A DNA stretch of 9,743 nucleotides from Nanobdellota archaeon (GTDB lineage Archaea > Nanobdellota > Nanobdellia > SCGC-AAA011-G17 > VGLX01): assembly GCA_030691925.1 (NCBI GenBank), contig JAUYDG010000030.1, positions 1-9,743 of the forward strand, in the 5' to 3' direction. The notes under the pieces were generated by a model, which saw only the letters and a list, made by a program, of their open reading frames with translations, was not told the origin of the DNA and made no database searches. Positions within the stretch are counted from its first letter, which is position 1. Each line of letters opens with the position of its first letter. The position numbers and the translations under genes were made by a program. Shown one piece after another: positions 5,099 through 9,743 of the stretch.

Positions 5099-5695
5099 AT
5101 GAAAAAGAATTTAGTAGTGACAGCTTTGATAATCTTGCTCAGTTGCGTTTTTTCCTGCGCTCCTGCTCTGGTGAACATCCAAAAGCCGTCTGAAATCCCG
5201 TCTTCGTGTATTCTTGGTAATGTCAATCAACTATACCAGGGTATGAATGAATGTGGTCCTACTACCTTGGCCATGGTTTTGAATTACTATGGGATAAAGA
5301 AGAGCAAGGATGAATTGAAGGAAGATCTGAGATGGCATCCCGAGTGGGGGGTATCCATCCAGAAGATGCTTGGTTTCCCATTTAACAAACTTGGGTTGAA
5401 AGACAAGGTTGTGTGGAGAGGTAGTATAGAAGAAATTACACAGAACATCTCCCAGAACAGGCCTGTGATTGTAAGGCAGTGGGGAAGTGAGCGTGCCAGG
5501 CTTGAAGGCAAGATGGGGCACTGGTTGGTCGCTGTAGGGTATGATTACGCAAAAAGAATGATATACCTTCGCGACCCCCAGCAAGGTTTCCGCGCTGTAG
5601 GATATGAAGACTTTCTTAGCCTGTGGGACATGTCTCATCACAAAAGCCCATCAAAAAACTTCATGTTCGTCTTAATCCAGGAGAACACGAAATAA
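5099..5695 (+). CDS. C39-like cysteine peptidase lipoprotein, 198 aa
   Basis: A papain-fold peptidase of the C39/C39-like family, lipid-anchored outside the cytoplasmic membrane. The N-terminus KKNLVVTALIILLSCVFSC is a type II signal peptide with lipobox VFSC (C20). Catalytic elements fit the family: Q47 before the cysteine (YQGMNECGPTTLAMVLNYYG, 46-65, nucleophile C52), histidine in GHWLVAVGYD (H141), and aspartate in LRDPQQG (D159). The size matches a stand-alone domain; it is not fused to an ABC transporter as in bacteriocin exporters. ATG 5099 follows AAGGAGG with good spacing. It is followed 53 nt later by a gene for a secreted protein. The substrate is unknown. It might cleave peptides or the small secreted proteins encoded next to it, but none of those shows a double-glycine leader. 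Confidence 0.85.
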   Translation: MKKNLVVTALIILLSCVFSCAPALVNIQKPSEIPSSCILGNVNQLYQGMNECGPTTLAMVLNYYGIKKSKDELKEDLRWHPEWGVSIQKMLGFPFNKLGLKDKVVWRGSIEEITQNISQNRPVIVRQWGSERARLEGKMGHWLVAVGYDYAKRMIYLRDPQQGFRAVGYEDFLSLWDMSHHKSPSKNFMFVLIQENTK

Positions 5696-5748
5696 CAAGG
5701 CAGAAGCTTTTGGGATTTAAATTGTTAAGCAGCAAGGAGGTGGATAAG

Positions 5749-6267
5749 ATGAAAAAGGCAGTAGGTTTGGTTGTGGCGGCCTTGGCGCTGACGATGATTC
5801 TTGCTCCTGTAGCTTACGCCAAGACTTACAAGACCATGGTTGAGGAGATAAGCATTTTCACCTATGACAAAGAGATATTTGAGGTGATTGGGGAGCAAAA
5901 GATATCCATCGGCGATGTCATCGTGGAAATACCAGAGGATTTAATTCTCCCGAGTTATGTCAGCCGGCTGAAGTATTTTGAGTCGATCGACAGCAAGGCT
6001 TACGACGACTCGCCTCTGTTTGCAAACTTTTACACAGACCCGGAATTCCAGTATACAGATCCAGAAGGGTACGACCTTTTCCCGTTAGTCGAGCTTGTAA
6101 AAAAGGAAAAAGGCTCCTATCATCTGGTCGCTCTTTTCTTCATCAGCGATGATAACCTGGTTAAGGCATACATCGACAGAAATTCGATGACCCAGCCAGC
6201 AACCGACAAGCTGAAAAAAGACCCTTACAGCAAGCCGGCAGCGGTGAAGAAAGTCCCAAGAAAGTAA
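5749..6267 (+). CDS. Secreted protein of unknown function, 172 aa
   Basis: Sec signal peptide KKAVGLVVAALALTMILAP-VAYA (cleavage after residue 24), then a mature region of about 148 aa that is acidic and rich in aromatic residues (FTYDKEIFEVIGEQKISIGD, FYTDPEFQYTDPEGYD) and ends in a basic Lys/Pro tail (PAAVKKVPRK). It has no cysteines. No family is recognised. The chosen ATG lies 8 nt after AAGGAGG (5734-5740) and begins a clear signal peptide. A longer frame open to 5623 overlaps the peptidase gene and is not used. It is probably in the same transcript as the lipoprotein peptidase, only 53 nt upstream, and may be its partner or substrate by position. Confidence 0.8.
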   Translation: MKKAVGLVVAALALTMILAPVAYAKTYKTMVEEISIFTYDKEIFEVIGEQKISIGDVIVEIPEDLILPSYVSRLKYFESIDSKAYDDSPLFANFYTDPEFQYTDPEGYDLFPLVELVKKEKGSYHLVALFFISDDNLVKAYIDRNSMTQPATDKLKKDPYSKPAAVKKVPRK

Positions 6268-6306
6268 CACCAAGAGAGATATAAAAATAAACGGGGCAGG
6301 GAGGAG

Positions 6307-6372
6307 GTGAATTTTTTAAGGGCTGTTGGCAGTGGCGACCGTTTTGCGGTTAAAGATCAAATTAACCCCTAA
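6307..6372 (+). other. Possible 21-codon leader frame after a strong Shine-Dalgarno
   Basis: A near-perfect ribosome site GGGAGGAGGTGA (6299-6310) is followed by no ATG, GTG or TTG at 5-10 nt. A frame reading LRAVGSGDRFAVKDQINP runs from here to TAA 6370-6372, with only an overlapping GTG (6307) as start. It could be a translated leader for the 109-aa secreted protein (start 6392), a decayed gene start, or a site for ribosome standby. A TTG at 6326 in the next frame joins the downstream gene but is 18 nt from the site and would hide the signal peptide. Confidence 0.3.
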
Positions 6373-6391
6373 ATCCAAGAAAAGAGGTACT

Positions 6392-6721
6392 ATGATAAAG
6401 ACCGCATTGACATTGGCAGCGATTATGGCAATCGTTCTCGGCTTTGTTAGTTTCGTTCCCGGTCAGGCCCAGGCTCAGAGCGGATGGGCGCAGGTCACGA
6501 TGCAGAATAACACTCCGTTCACCCTGGACCTTTACGTGGACAACGATTACGGATGCAGGGCATTGTCTGGCATGTTCTGCACGACCCAGATTCGCGTCGG
6601 CAACCACACGCTTACAGCGAAGACATCAGACGGCAGTAGGAGCACGACCGAAGGGCCTTTCTATTTCGCGCAAGGCGTCAGCCCCACCTGGACGGTCAAC
6701 TACGAAGAGCAAAGGCGGTAA
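6392..6721 (+). CDS. Small secreted protein, PEGA-like, 109 aa
   Basis: Signal peptide IKTALTLAAIMAIVLGFVSF with cleavage after GQAQA (about residue 28-29), leaving about 80 residues. The mature part is beta-rich: VTMQNNTPFTLDLYVD, GCRALSGMFCTTQI, VGNHTLTAKTSDGS, TWTVNYEE. The 'yvDn...C.AL.GM.CTTQ...GnHTL.A..sdG' order recalls PEGA-type sandwich domains, which carry a 'pG.h.v.v...G' turn. Two cysteines (C55, C63) could form a disulfide. ATG 6392 with GAGG upstream (6384-6387) gives a clean signal peptide, so the upstream in-frame TTG at 6326 is rejected. The assignment as PEGA-like is by eye. The LYVDN stretch resembles the 127-aa protein further on. Confidence 0.75.
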   Translation: MIKTALTLAAIMAIVLGFVSFVPGQAQAQSGWAQVTMQNNTPFTLDLYVDNDYGCRALSGMFCTTQIRVGNHTLTAKTSDGSRSTTEGPFYFAQGVSPTWTVNYEEQRR

Positions 6722-6742
6722 AAGCCTTCCGGGCATGACTAT

Positions 6743-6782
6743 GAGGGACGGTCTCAGCTAGTTAAGAGTGGGGCTGTCCCTC
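6743..6782 (+). terminator. Stem-loop after the PEGA-like gene
   Basis: GAGGGAC (6743-6749) pairs with GTCCCTC (6776-6782). The stem continues inward through GGTCTCA / TGGGGCT with three wobble pairs, leaving a loop of about 12 nt. What follows (TCCCTGAATTTG) is a poor T-tract, so termination would be weak, or the hairpin may protect an mRNA end. Confidence 0.5.
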
Positions 6783-6790
6783 TCCCTGAA

Positions 6791-6829
6791 TTTGAAAATA
6801 ACAAGACCATTGGTCTTTTGATATACAAA
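6791..6829 (+). repeat. Intergenic repeat copy A, with AAGACCA-T-TGGTCTT palindrome
   Basis: TTTGAAAATAACAAG, a 15-bp odd palindrome (6803-6817), then GATATACAAA. It matches copy B (8344-8380) in order and in most bases. Both copies lie directly after a larger stem-loop and upstream of an MKK/RKK-type secreted or membrane gene. Confidence 0.55.
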
Positions 6830-6886
6830 GTTTGGAAGTAATAAAAAACAAATCCTAAAAAATTTAAGAAGAAGGAGGTGAGCATA

Positions 6887-7108
6887 TTGAGAAAGAAGGC
6901 GAAACTGTTCTTTATCATGGTTTTGTCCTGCTTGGCCGTTGCTTCTTCGGCACAGGCTGGATACATGGGACTTTCGCCAGAAGCGGGTGAAGCGCTGATT
7001 ATTTTCGTCTTGTTTTGCGGTGCCGTAATGCTGGTGATAAGCTTGATAATTAGCATTTTCAAATGGCTGAAGGCAAAAATCAAGAAGTGGGCCAGCGATC
7101 AGGATTGA
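6887..7108 (+). CDS. Small secreted or membrane protein, 73 aa, TTG start
   Basis: Signal peptide RKKAKLFFIMVLSCLAVASS with AQA|GY cleavage (after residue 24), a short exported segment YMGLSPEAGE, then a transmembrane helix (about 36-58: ALIIFVLFCGAVMLVISLII) and a basic tail FKWLKAKIKKWASDQD predicted to lie in the cytoplasm. The TTG at 6887 lies 8 nt after AAGGAGG (6872-6878). The in-frame GTG at 6878 overlaps that site and is rejected. Followed 16 nt later by the zinc-ribbon gene, so the two are probably cotranscribed. No family is recognised; size and layout are like small membrane adaptor or pore-lining peptides, without proof. Confidence 0.72.
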   Translation: MRKKAKLFFIMVLSCLAVASSAQAGYMGLSPEAGEALIIFVLFCGAVMLVISLIISIFKWLKAKIKKWASDQD

Positions 7109-7124
7109 AAGGAGGGAACGCGCG

Positions 7125-7391
7125 ATGAAGAAGTCTGCCAAATTTCGTTGTCCGCACTGCCAAACTATCTTAACAAAGTGCGAGATGGATCAAGTTCTCG
7201 GCGAGGCAGGCGGGTTCATGGTCTTTGGTCCATCCGTTGAAACATGCCCAGCTTGCGGAAATCCCATAGACCGGCTTTCGATCGTCAACGGCAAATACGA
7301 CGTGAAGAAAAGCTTGTTTGAATCCATAATGGAGGTGGTAGTGATTGTGGCCTTCCTGGGATTCTTGGCTTGGCTGCTCAGCCATTGTTAA
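7125..7391 (+). CDS. Zinc-ribbon protein with C-terminal membrane helix, 88 aa
   Basis: Two CxxC knuckles, CPHC (9-12) and CPAC (41-44), form a zinc ribbon split by about 28 residues (VLGEAGGFMVFGPSVET). A single C-terminal transmembrane helix (about 69-86: MEVVVIVAFLGFLAWLL) anchors it with the ribbon most likely on the cytoplasmic side, because there is no signal peptide. An extra Cys lies at 19, and another closes the protein. The ATG is 6 nt after an AAAGGAGGGAACGCGCG stretch. Zinc ribbons with tail anchors are common in uncharacterised membrane-associated proteins. It probably shares a transcript with the 73-aa gene, and the two may form a membrane pair. Confidence 0.8.
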   Translation: MKKSAKFRCPHCQTILTKCEMDQVLGEAGGFMVFGPSVETCPACGNPIDRLSIVNGKYDVKKSLFESIMEVVVIVAFLGFLAWLLSHC

Positions 7392-7436
7392 AGGGTGATA
7401 GAAGGGAAACTGGCTGGTCTGCAAGACTTACATACG

Positions 7437-7449
7437 GTCTAAAAACAAA
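7437..7449 (+). repeat. Shared 13-bp leader motif GTCTAAAAACAAA, copy 1
   Basis: Identical to 9197-9209. Both lie just upstream of the ribosome site of a secreted-protein gene. Part of it recurs at 4671 (GTCTAAAAAC) and 8382 (CTAAAAACA). Confidence 0.45.
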
Positions 7450-7471
7450 TCCAAAAATCAAGGAGGAAAGA

Positions 7472-7798
7472 ATGAGAAAGATCGGATTAGTGCTGGTAGC
7501 GTTGGCGACGTTGTTCCTGTGCAGTTTCGCGCACGCGGATGAAGTGACCGTAACCGGGACATTGACGAGAGTGGTCGCGATTGGTGGGGAGACTACAGGG
7601 TGGGGGGTCAAGCTCGACTCGCCACTGCAGATCGAAGGCAGAACGTTTGACCTCATCGAAATCGATATGGGCGGCAAGAAGATAAACCTTCTCCCGTTCG
7701 AAGACATGAAAGTGAAAGTCACCGGGGAGCTTGTGAAACGCACCGGCATAGAAAGAAAGGCCTACTGGGTCATCGTGGTCAGAACGTTTAGCTGGTAA
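7472..7798 (+). CDS. Small secreted OB-fold-like protein, 108 aa
   Basis: Signal peptide RKIGLVLVALATLFLCSFAHA with cleavage before DEVTV (after residue 22). The mature 86 residues are nearly all beta: VTVTGTLTRVVAIGG, TGWGVKLDSPLQIEG, FDLIEIDMGGK, FEDMKVKVTGELVKRTG, AYWVIVVRTFSW. The 'V.GTL...TGwg.kLdsp......v..i.........kv.V.Gel' order is that of secreted OB-fold proteins such as the DUF4431 region, and it is shared with the first domain of the 239-aa protein at 8408. ATG 7472 follows AAGGAGG (7460-7466). A longer in-frame extension to 7370 overlaps the zinc-ribbon gene and is rejected. Codon use (GCG, CTG, CGC) is unlike the archaeal half. Confidence 0.78.
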   Translation: MRKIGLVLVALATLFLCSFAHADEVTVTGTLTRVVAIGGETTGWGVKLDSPLQIEGRTFDLIEIDMGGKKINLLPFEDMKVKVTGELVKRTGIERKAYWVIVVRTFSW

Positions 7799-7859
7799 GG
7801 GAATAGTTTTCTCGACGAATTTAGGCATTAGAAAATTCTAACCAAAAAAGGAGGATTTT

Positions 7860-8243
7860 ATGAAAAAGATTAGTTGGGTTTTAGCATTTTTGCTGTTATC
7901 GGCTGCAGCGATGCTCGTCGCCACCACCAACGCGTTAAGTGATGGTAATGCTATGTCAGTGTACAGCGAATCTAGGTTCGATAACACAGGCTACAAGTAT
8001 GGCGTCGATTTCTACGTTGACAACAACACAGGCACGGCCCTTTACGCTTTTGTTTGCATTACATCTCGAGAGAATGTAAATGGAGACAAAGCACACGGAG
8101 TTTTCATAATTAACCCGTATGAAAAACACGTCCGGGTCGCTTCATTTGTATCCGCCGATCAAAGGTATGTCTGGTCTGTTAATATCAGAGTGCATTGGGC
8201 CAGCGACTCGGTGAATCTGCCTTATGTACCAGGATGCAATTAA
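7860..8243 (+). CDS. Small secreted protein of unknown function, 127 aa
   Basis: Signal peptide KKISWVLAFLLLSAAAMLVA with cleavage near TTNA|LS (after residue 26). The mature part is beta-rich (YGVDFYVDNNTGTALYAFVC, HGVFIINPYEKHVRVASFV, YVWSVNIRVHW). It has two cysteines (C66 and C126) that could be linked. No family is recognised. The pattern fits small secreted domains that respond to or bind polymers, but no function can be given. ATG 7860 follows AAGGAGG (7848-7854) by 5 nt. The gene is followed by a strong terminator, so the upstream transcript probably ends here. Confidence 0.8.
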   Translation: MKKISWVLAFLLLSAAAMLVATTNALSDGNAMSVYSESRFDNTGYKYGVDFYVDNNTGTALYAFVCITSRENVNGDKAHGVFIINPYEKHVRVASFVSADQRYVWSVNIRVHWASDSVNLPYVPGCN

Positions 8244-8296
8244 TTATTGTATAACCTAAAAAAGTTTCACCATTGACTGATAATAAATTATTAAGC

Positions 8297-8346
8297 AAGA
8301 GCGGTTTTACTTCTTAAAAAAGGTAGAGCCGCTCTTCTTTCTTTTT
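8297..8346 (+). terminator. Bacterial-type intrinsic terminator
   Basis: AAGAGCGG (8297-8304) pairs with CCGCTCTT (8329-8336). The stem extends through about eight more pairs including three wobbles, to a short loop near 8313-8320, and is followed at once by CTTTCTTTTT. This is the classic rho-independent layout and one of the clearest bacterial marks in the right half. Confidence 0.85.
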
Positions 8347-8380
8347 GAAAACAACAAGGCAACAGTCTTGAGAATACAAA
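8344..8380 (+). repeat. Intergenic repeat copy B, with small CAAGGC/GTCTTG hairpin
   Basis: TTTGAAAACAACAAGGCAAC, then AGTCTTGAGAATACAAA. It aligns with copy A (6791-6829). The short stem (8355-8360 with 8365-8370, loop AACA) differs in sequence from copy A but can still pair. It begins inside the T-tract of the terminator. Confidence 0.5.
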
Positions 8381-8407
8381 AACTAAAAACAGAAAGGGGG
8401 TGAACTT

Positions 8408-9127
8408 ATGAAAAAGATTTGGTTGTTTGCTGTGCTTTTTACGTTTTTGGCGCTTAGCTTGTCCAATTTGCCTGCGGTATCTAAAACACCAAACGAAACA
8501 AGTGTTACTGGAACCCTACATGTTGGTTCAATTCCAGTTATTCAACCTAACGAAACTGGATACTGGCTGAAGTCGGACGAACTAATTTACGTACATAAAG
8601 GGTCCAAGTCCGAAGCGTCAACAGATGTTATTGTGCTTCGTGTGCCAGTAAACTTACAGGAAAAGACTAAGAATCTTGATGGCCAGCATGTCATGGTAGT
8701 GGGTTCGATGAACTGTACCAGTTTTGGTTGGGGCTTAGGCCACGCAACATGCGATATGCTCGTCGAACAAATAGAACAAAACAAGTTCAAAGATATCCTC
8801 GGCACGTGGGACCGTTTTGATCCGGAAACCGGAGAAAAGTTTGACAATGTGGTGATTACATCCAGGGGCAACGTGCTTGAAGTAACGGTATCTGCTGGTT
8901 TTAGCGGATTGGTCACGATCCCAGCGCAGTTTGATGGCCGGAAGCTGAAGTATAAATACTTCCATACATCACCTTCATGTGATGTGGCATATGAGGTTGA
9001 TGTAAGCCTGGTAGCGAATGGTCTCATGCAGGGATACTTCAACAGCAAAGTGCTCAGAACGAACCCTGGGTTTCCTGTTAAGGTGGGACGCAAGGCAAGC
9101 GTGCCGACGGAGCTGAGAAAGCGCTAA
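8408..9127 (+). CDS. Secreted two-domain protein, DUF4431-like OB fold plus beta-barrel-like C-terminus, 239 aa
   Basis: Signal peptide about residues 1-25 (KKIWLFAVLFTFLALSLSNL). Domain 1 (about 30-122): TSVTGTLHVG, NETGYWLKSDELIYVHKG, VIVLRVPVN, LDGQHVMVVGSMNCTSFGWG, HATCDMLVEQIE. This has the OB-fold order 'V.GtL...YWL......i...............l.G..V.v.G......gHht' seen in DUF4431 proteins, and two cysteines (C103, C115). Domain 2 (about 128-228): ILGTWDRFDPETGEKFDNVV, then several beta strands (LVTIPAQFDGRKLKYKYFH, YEVDVSLVANGLMQGYF). It recalls small calycin-type barrels with a starting 'GtW', which is a weak resemblance. The tail is basic (GRKASVPTELRKR). ATG 8408 follows AAAGGGGGTGAACTT. 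The gene starts a new transcript after the terminator at 8297. Domain 1 resembles the 108-aa protein at 7472. Confidence 0.78.
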   Translation: MKKIWLFAVLFTFLALSLSNLPAVSKTPNETSVTGTLHVGSIPVIQPNETGYWLKSDELIYVHKGSKSEASTDVIVLRVPVNLQEKTKNLDGQHVMVVGSMNCTSFGWGLGHATCDMLVEQIEQNKFKDILGTWDRFDPETGEKFDNVVITSRGNVLEVTVSAGFSGLVTIPAQFDGRKLKYKYFHTSPSCDVAYEVDVSLVANGLMQGYFNSKVLRTNPGFPVKVGRKASVPTELRKR

Positions 9128-9196
9128 GTATTATTGAGATAAGAAGCTGATATTCATGAACAAACGGTAACATTTTTGCTTCAAGTTTTTTCTAAT

Positions 9197-9209
9197 GTCT
9201 AAAAACAAA
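9197..9209 (+). repeat. Shared 13-bp leader motif GTCTAAAAACAAA, copy 2
   Basis: Identical to 7437-7449 and placed 10 nt before the start of the cysteine-rich gene, overlapping the lead-in to AAAAGGAG. Confidence 0.45.
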
Positions 9210-9219
9210 AGGAGAATTT

Positions 9220-9651
9220 ATGAAAAAGATCATGTTCTTAATGGTGTTTGTTGCATTGCTGGCAGTGCCCATGGTGTCTTATGCCGATTGTGCGTCAGAC
9301 TGCGTGAACAAATGCGCACCACTCGGTTCTGGAAAAGAATATGCGACCTGCTTACAGAACTGCCTGAAGGGATGCTATGACACGACACCAGTTCCCCCTG
9401 TCCCGTCGCCAACACCTGCTAACCTTTCACAGGAAAAAGAGATTGAGATTACCAATCTGGTGCTTGCTTCAGATACACCCCTTATCGCTCAACGCCTACC
9501 TTGCTATGGTGGTGGGAGTTGCCCACGACTTCTGCCATATAAGAATCTATTAAATGACGAATGTTACGCAACTTTGAAGAAGTGCAAAGAAGCCGATGGT
9601 GACCTACAAAACACCCCTGGTGATGGCTTCTGTGTACGCTGCGGCAATTAA
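9220..9651 (+). CDS. Secreted 12-cysteine protein with twin CX3CX3C motif, 143 aa
   Basis: Signal peptide KKIMFLMVFVALLAVPMVSYA with cleavage before DCASD (after residue 22). The mature protein begins with a symmetric cysteine array: C24-X3-C28-X3-C32, eleven residues (X11), then C44-X3-C48-X3-C52. This fits two antiparallel helices locked by disulfides, as in CHCH-like hairpins. A proline linker (TTPVPPVPSPTPAN) leads to a second cysteine region (C95, C101, C115, C122, C138, C141) ending VRCGN. The even number of cysteines suggests full oxidation in the exported compartment; metal binding is an alternative. No family is recognised. ATG 9220 follows AAAAGGAG. The frame opening at 9195 in another register is a shadow. 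Confidence 0.82.
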   Translation: MKKIMFLMVFVALLAVPMVSYADCASDCVNKCAPLGSGKEYATCLQNCLKGCYDTTPVPPVPSPTPANLSQEKEIEITNLVLASDTPLIAQRLPCYGGGSCPRLLPYKNLLNDECYATLKKCKEADGDLQNTPGDGFCVRCGN

Positions 9652-9743
9652 ATGTTAAAACCAAAGACACATGACTCTATCAGCGGCCGTTCATTTAGTA
9701 GACGCTGAAGTCGCATCCCGTTGACAAATTAATCAGAAGACGC
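9652..9743 (+). other. Noncoding right edge; possible -35 element
   Basis: No gene is visible in the last 92 bases. TTGACA at 9721-9726 matches a bacterial -35 box; any -10 box would fall beyond the window, so this cannot be confirmed. Confidence 0.2.

Noticed and set aside
5623..5748. N-terminal extension of the 172-aa secreted protein
   Set aside because: It overlaps the peptidase gene and hides a signal peptide; ATG 5749 has an excellent ribosome site.
6444..6761. Alternative plus frame over the PEGA-like gene
   Set aside because: Arg/Cys-rich out-of-frame reading with no ribosome site; the other frame has a signal peptide.
6878..6886. GTG start for the 73-aa protein
   Set aside because: GTG overlaps the Shine-Dalgarno itself; TTG 6887 has ideal 8-nt spacing.
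7370..7471. N-terminal extension of the 108-aa OB-fold-like protein
   Set aside because: It overlaps the zinc-ribbon gene and moves the signal peptide inside; ATG 7472 is preceded by AAGGAGG.
8587..9093. 168-codon minus-strand open frame
   Set aside because: Fully inside the 239-aa secreted gene, which has a ribosome site, signal peptide and domain pattern.
5099..9651. Bacteriocin biosynthesis and export cluster
   Set aside because: The C39-like domain is not fused to an ABC transporter and none of the small proteins has a double-glycine leader; all use Sec signals.
4770..9743. Integron cassette array (many small genes with intergenic repeats)
   Set aside because: No attC-like paired core sites flank the genes, and no integrase is in the window.
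1..9743. CRISPR array, tRNA or rRNA
   Set aside because: No regular repeat-spacer pattern and no cloverleaf or rRNA-like segment was seen on either strand.

Overview
The window reads as two dissimilar halves. The left part (1 to about 4608) is archaeal. On the minus strand it opens with the first 44 codons of translation elongation factor EF-1 alpha, which carries the GHVDHGKS GTP-binding loop. It also has at least two near-identical plus-strand archaeal promoters (AAGGTTTATATA at 254 and 1360) and a divergent TATA box for EF-1 alpha. Its genes are AT-rich and use almost only AGG/AGA for arginine and many ATA codons. Short, overlapping, mostly unrecognisable genes suggest a small-genome (DPANN-type) archaeon, but the lineage is an inference.

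Left part, region by region. A divergent promoter region (135-313) separates EF-1 alpha from a three-gene group: a 72-aa unknown, a truncated divergent protein-kinase-fold protein, and a 64-aa protein with a weak HIRAN-like look. A second promoter (1359) drives a tightly coupled five-gene operon (1418-4608): a coiled-coil protein, three very small proteins (78, 53 and 55 aa, two of them partly overlapping their neighbours), and a 715-aa HerA/VirD4-type P-loop ATPase with a charged linker and a C-terminal winged helix. This operon is the best candidate for an undescribed system, possibly DNA translocation, packaging or transfer.

The right part (about 4770-9743) looks bacterial. It has full AAGGAGGTGA-type Shine-Dalgarno sequences, a TTG start, Sec signal peptides ending in AxA, a lipobox, a hairpin plus T-tract terminator (8297-8346), and mixed CGN/GCG/CTG codon use. 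It is a same-strand run of nine small genes, nearly all for secreted or membrane proteins: a two-helix membrane protein, a C39-like lipoprotein peptidase, a 172-aa secreted protein, a PEGA-like small protein, a one-helix protein, a zinc-ribbon membrane protein, two related OB-fold-like (DUF4431-like) proteins, a 127-aa secreted protein, and a 12-cysteine secreted protein. Their intergenic leaders share motifs.

The 4609-4770 stretch holds only a possible gene remnant and is where the two styles meet. Either bacterial DNA entered an archaeal genome next to a mobile-element-like operon, or the sequence is a chimeric assembly. The sequence alone cannot decide this, so conclusions that link the two halves should wait for read-level confirmation.
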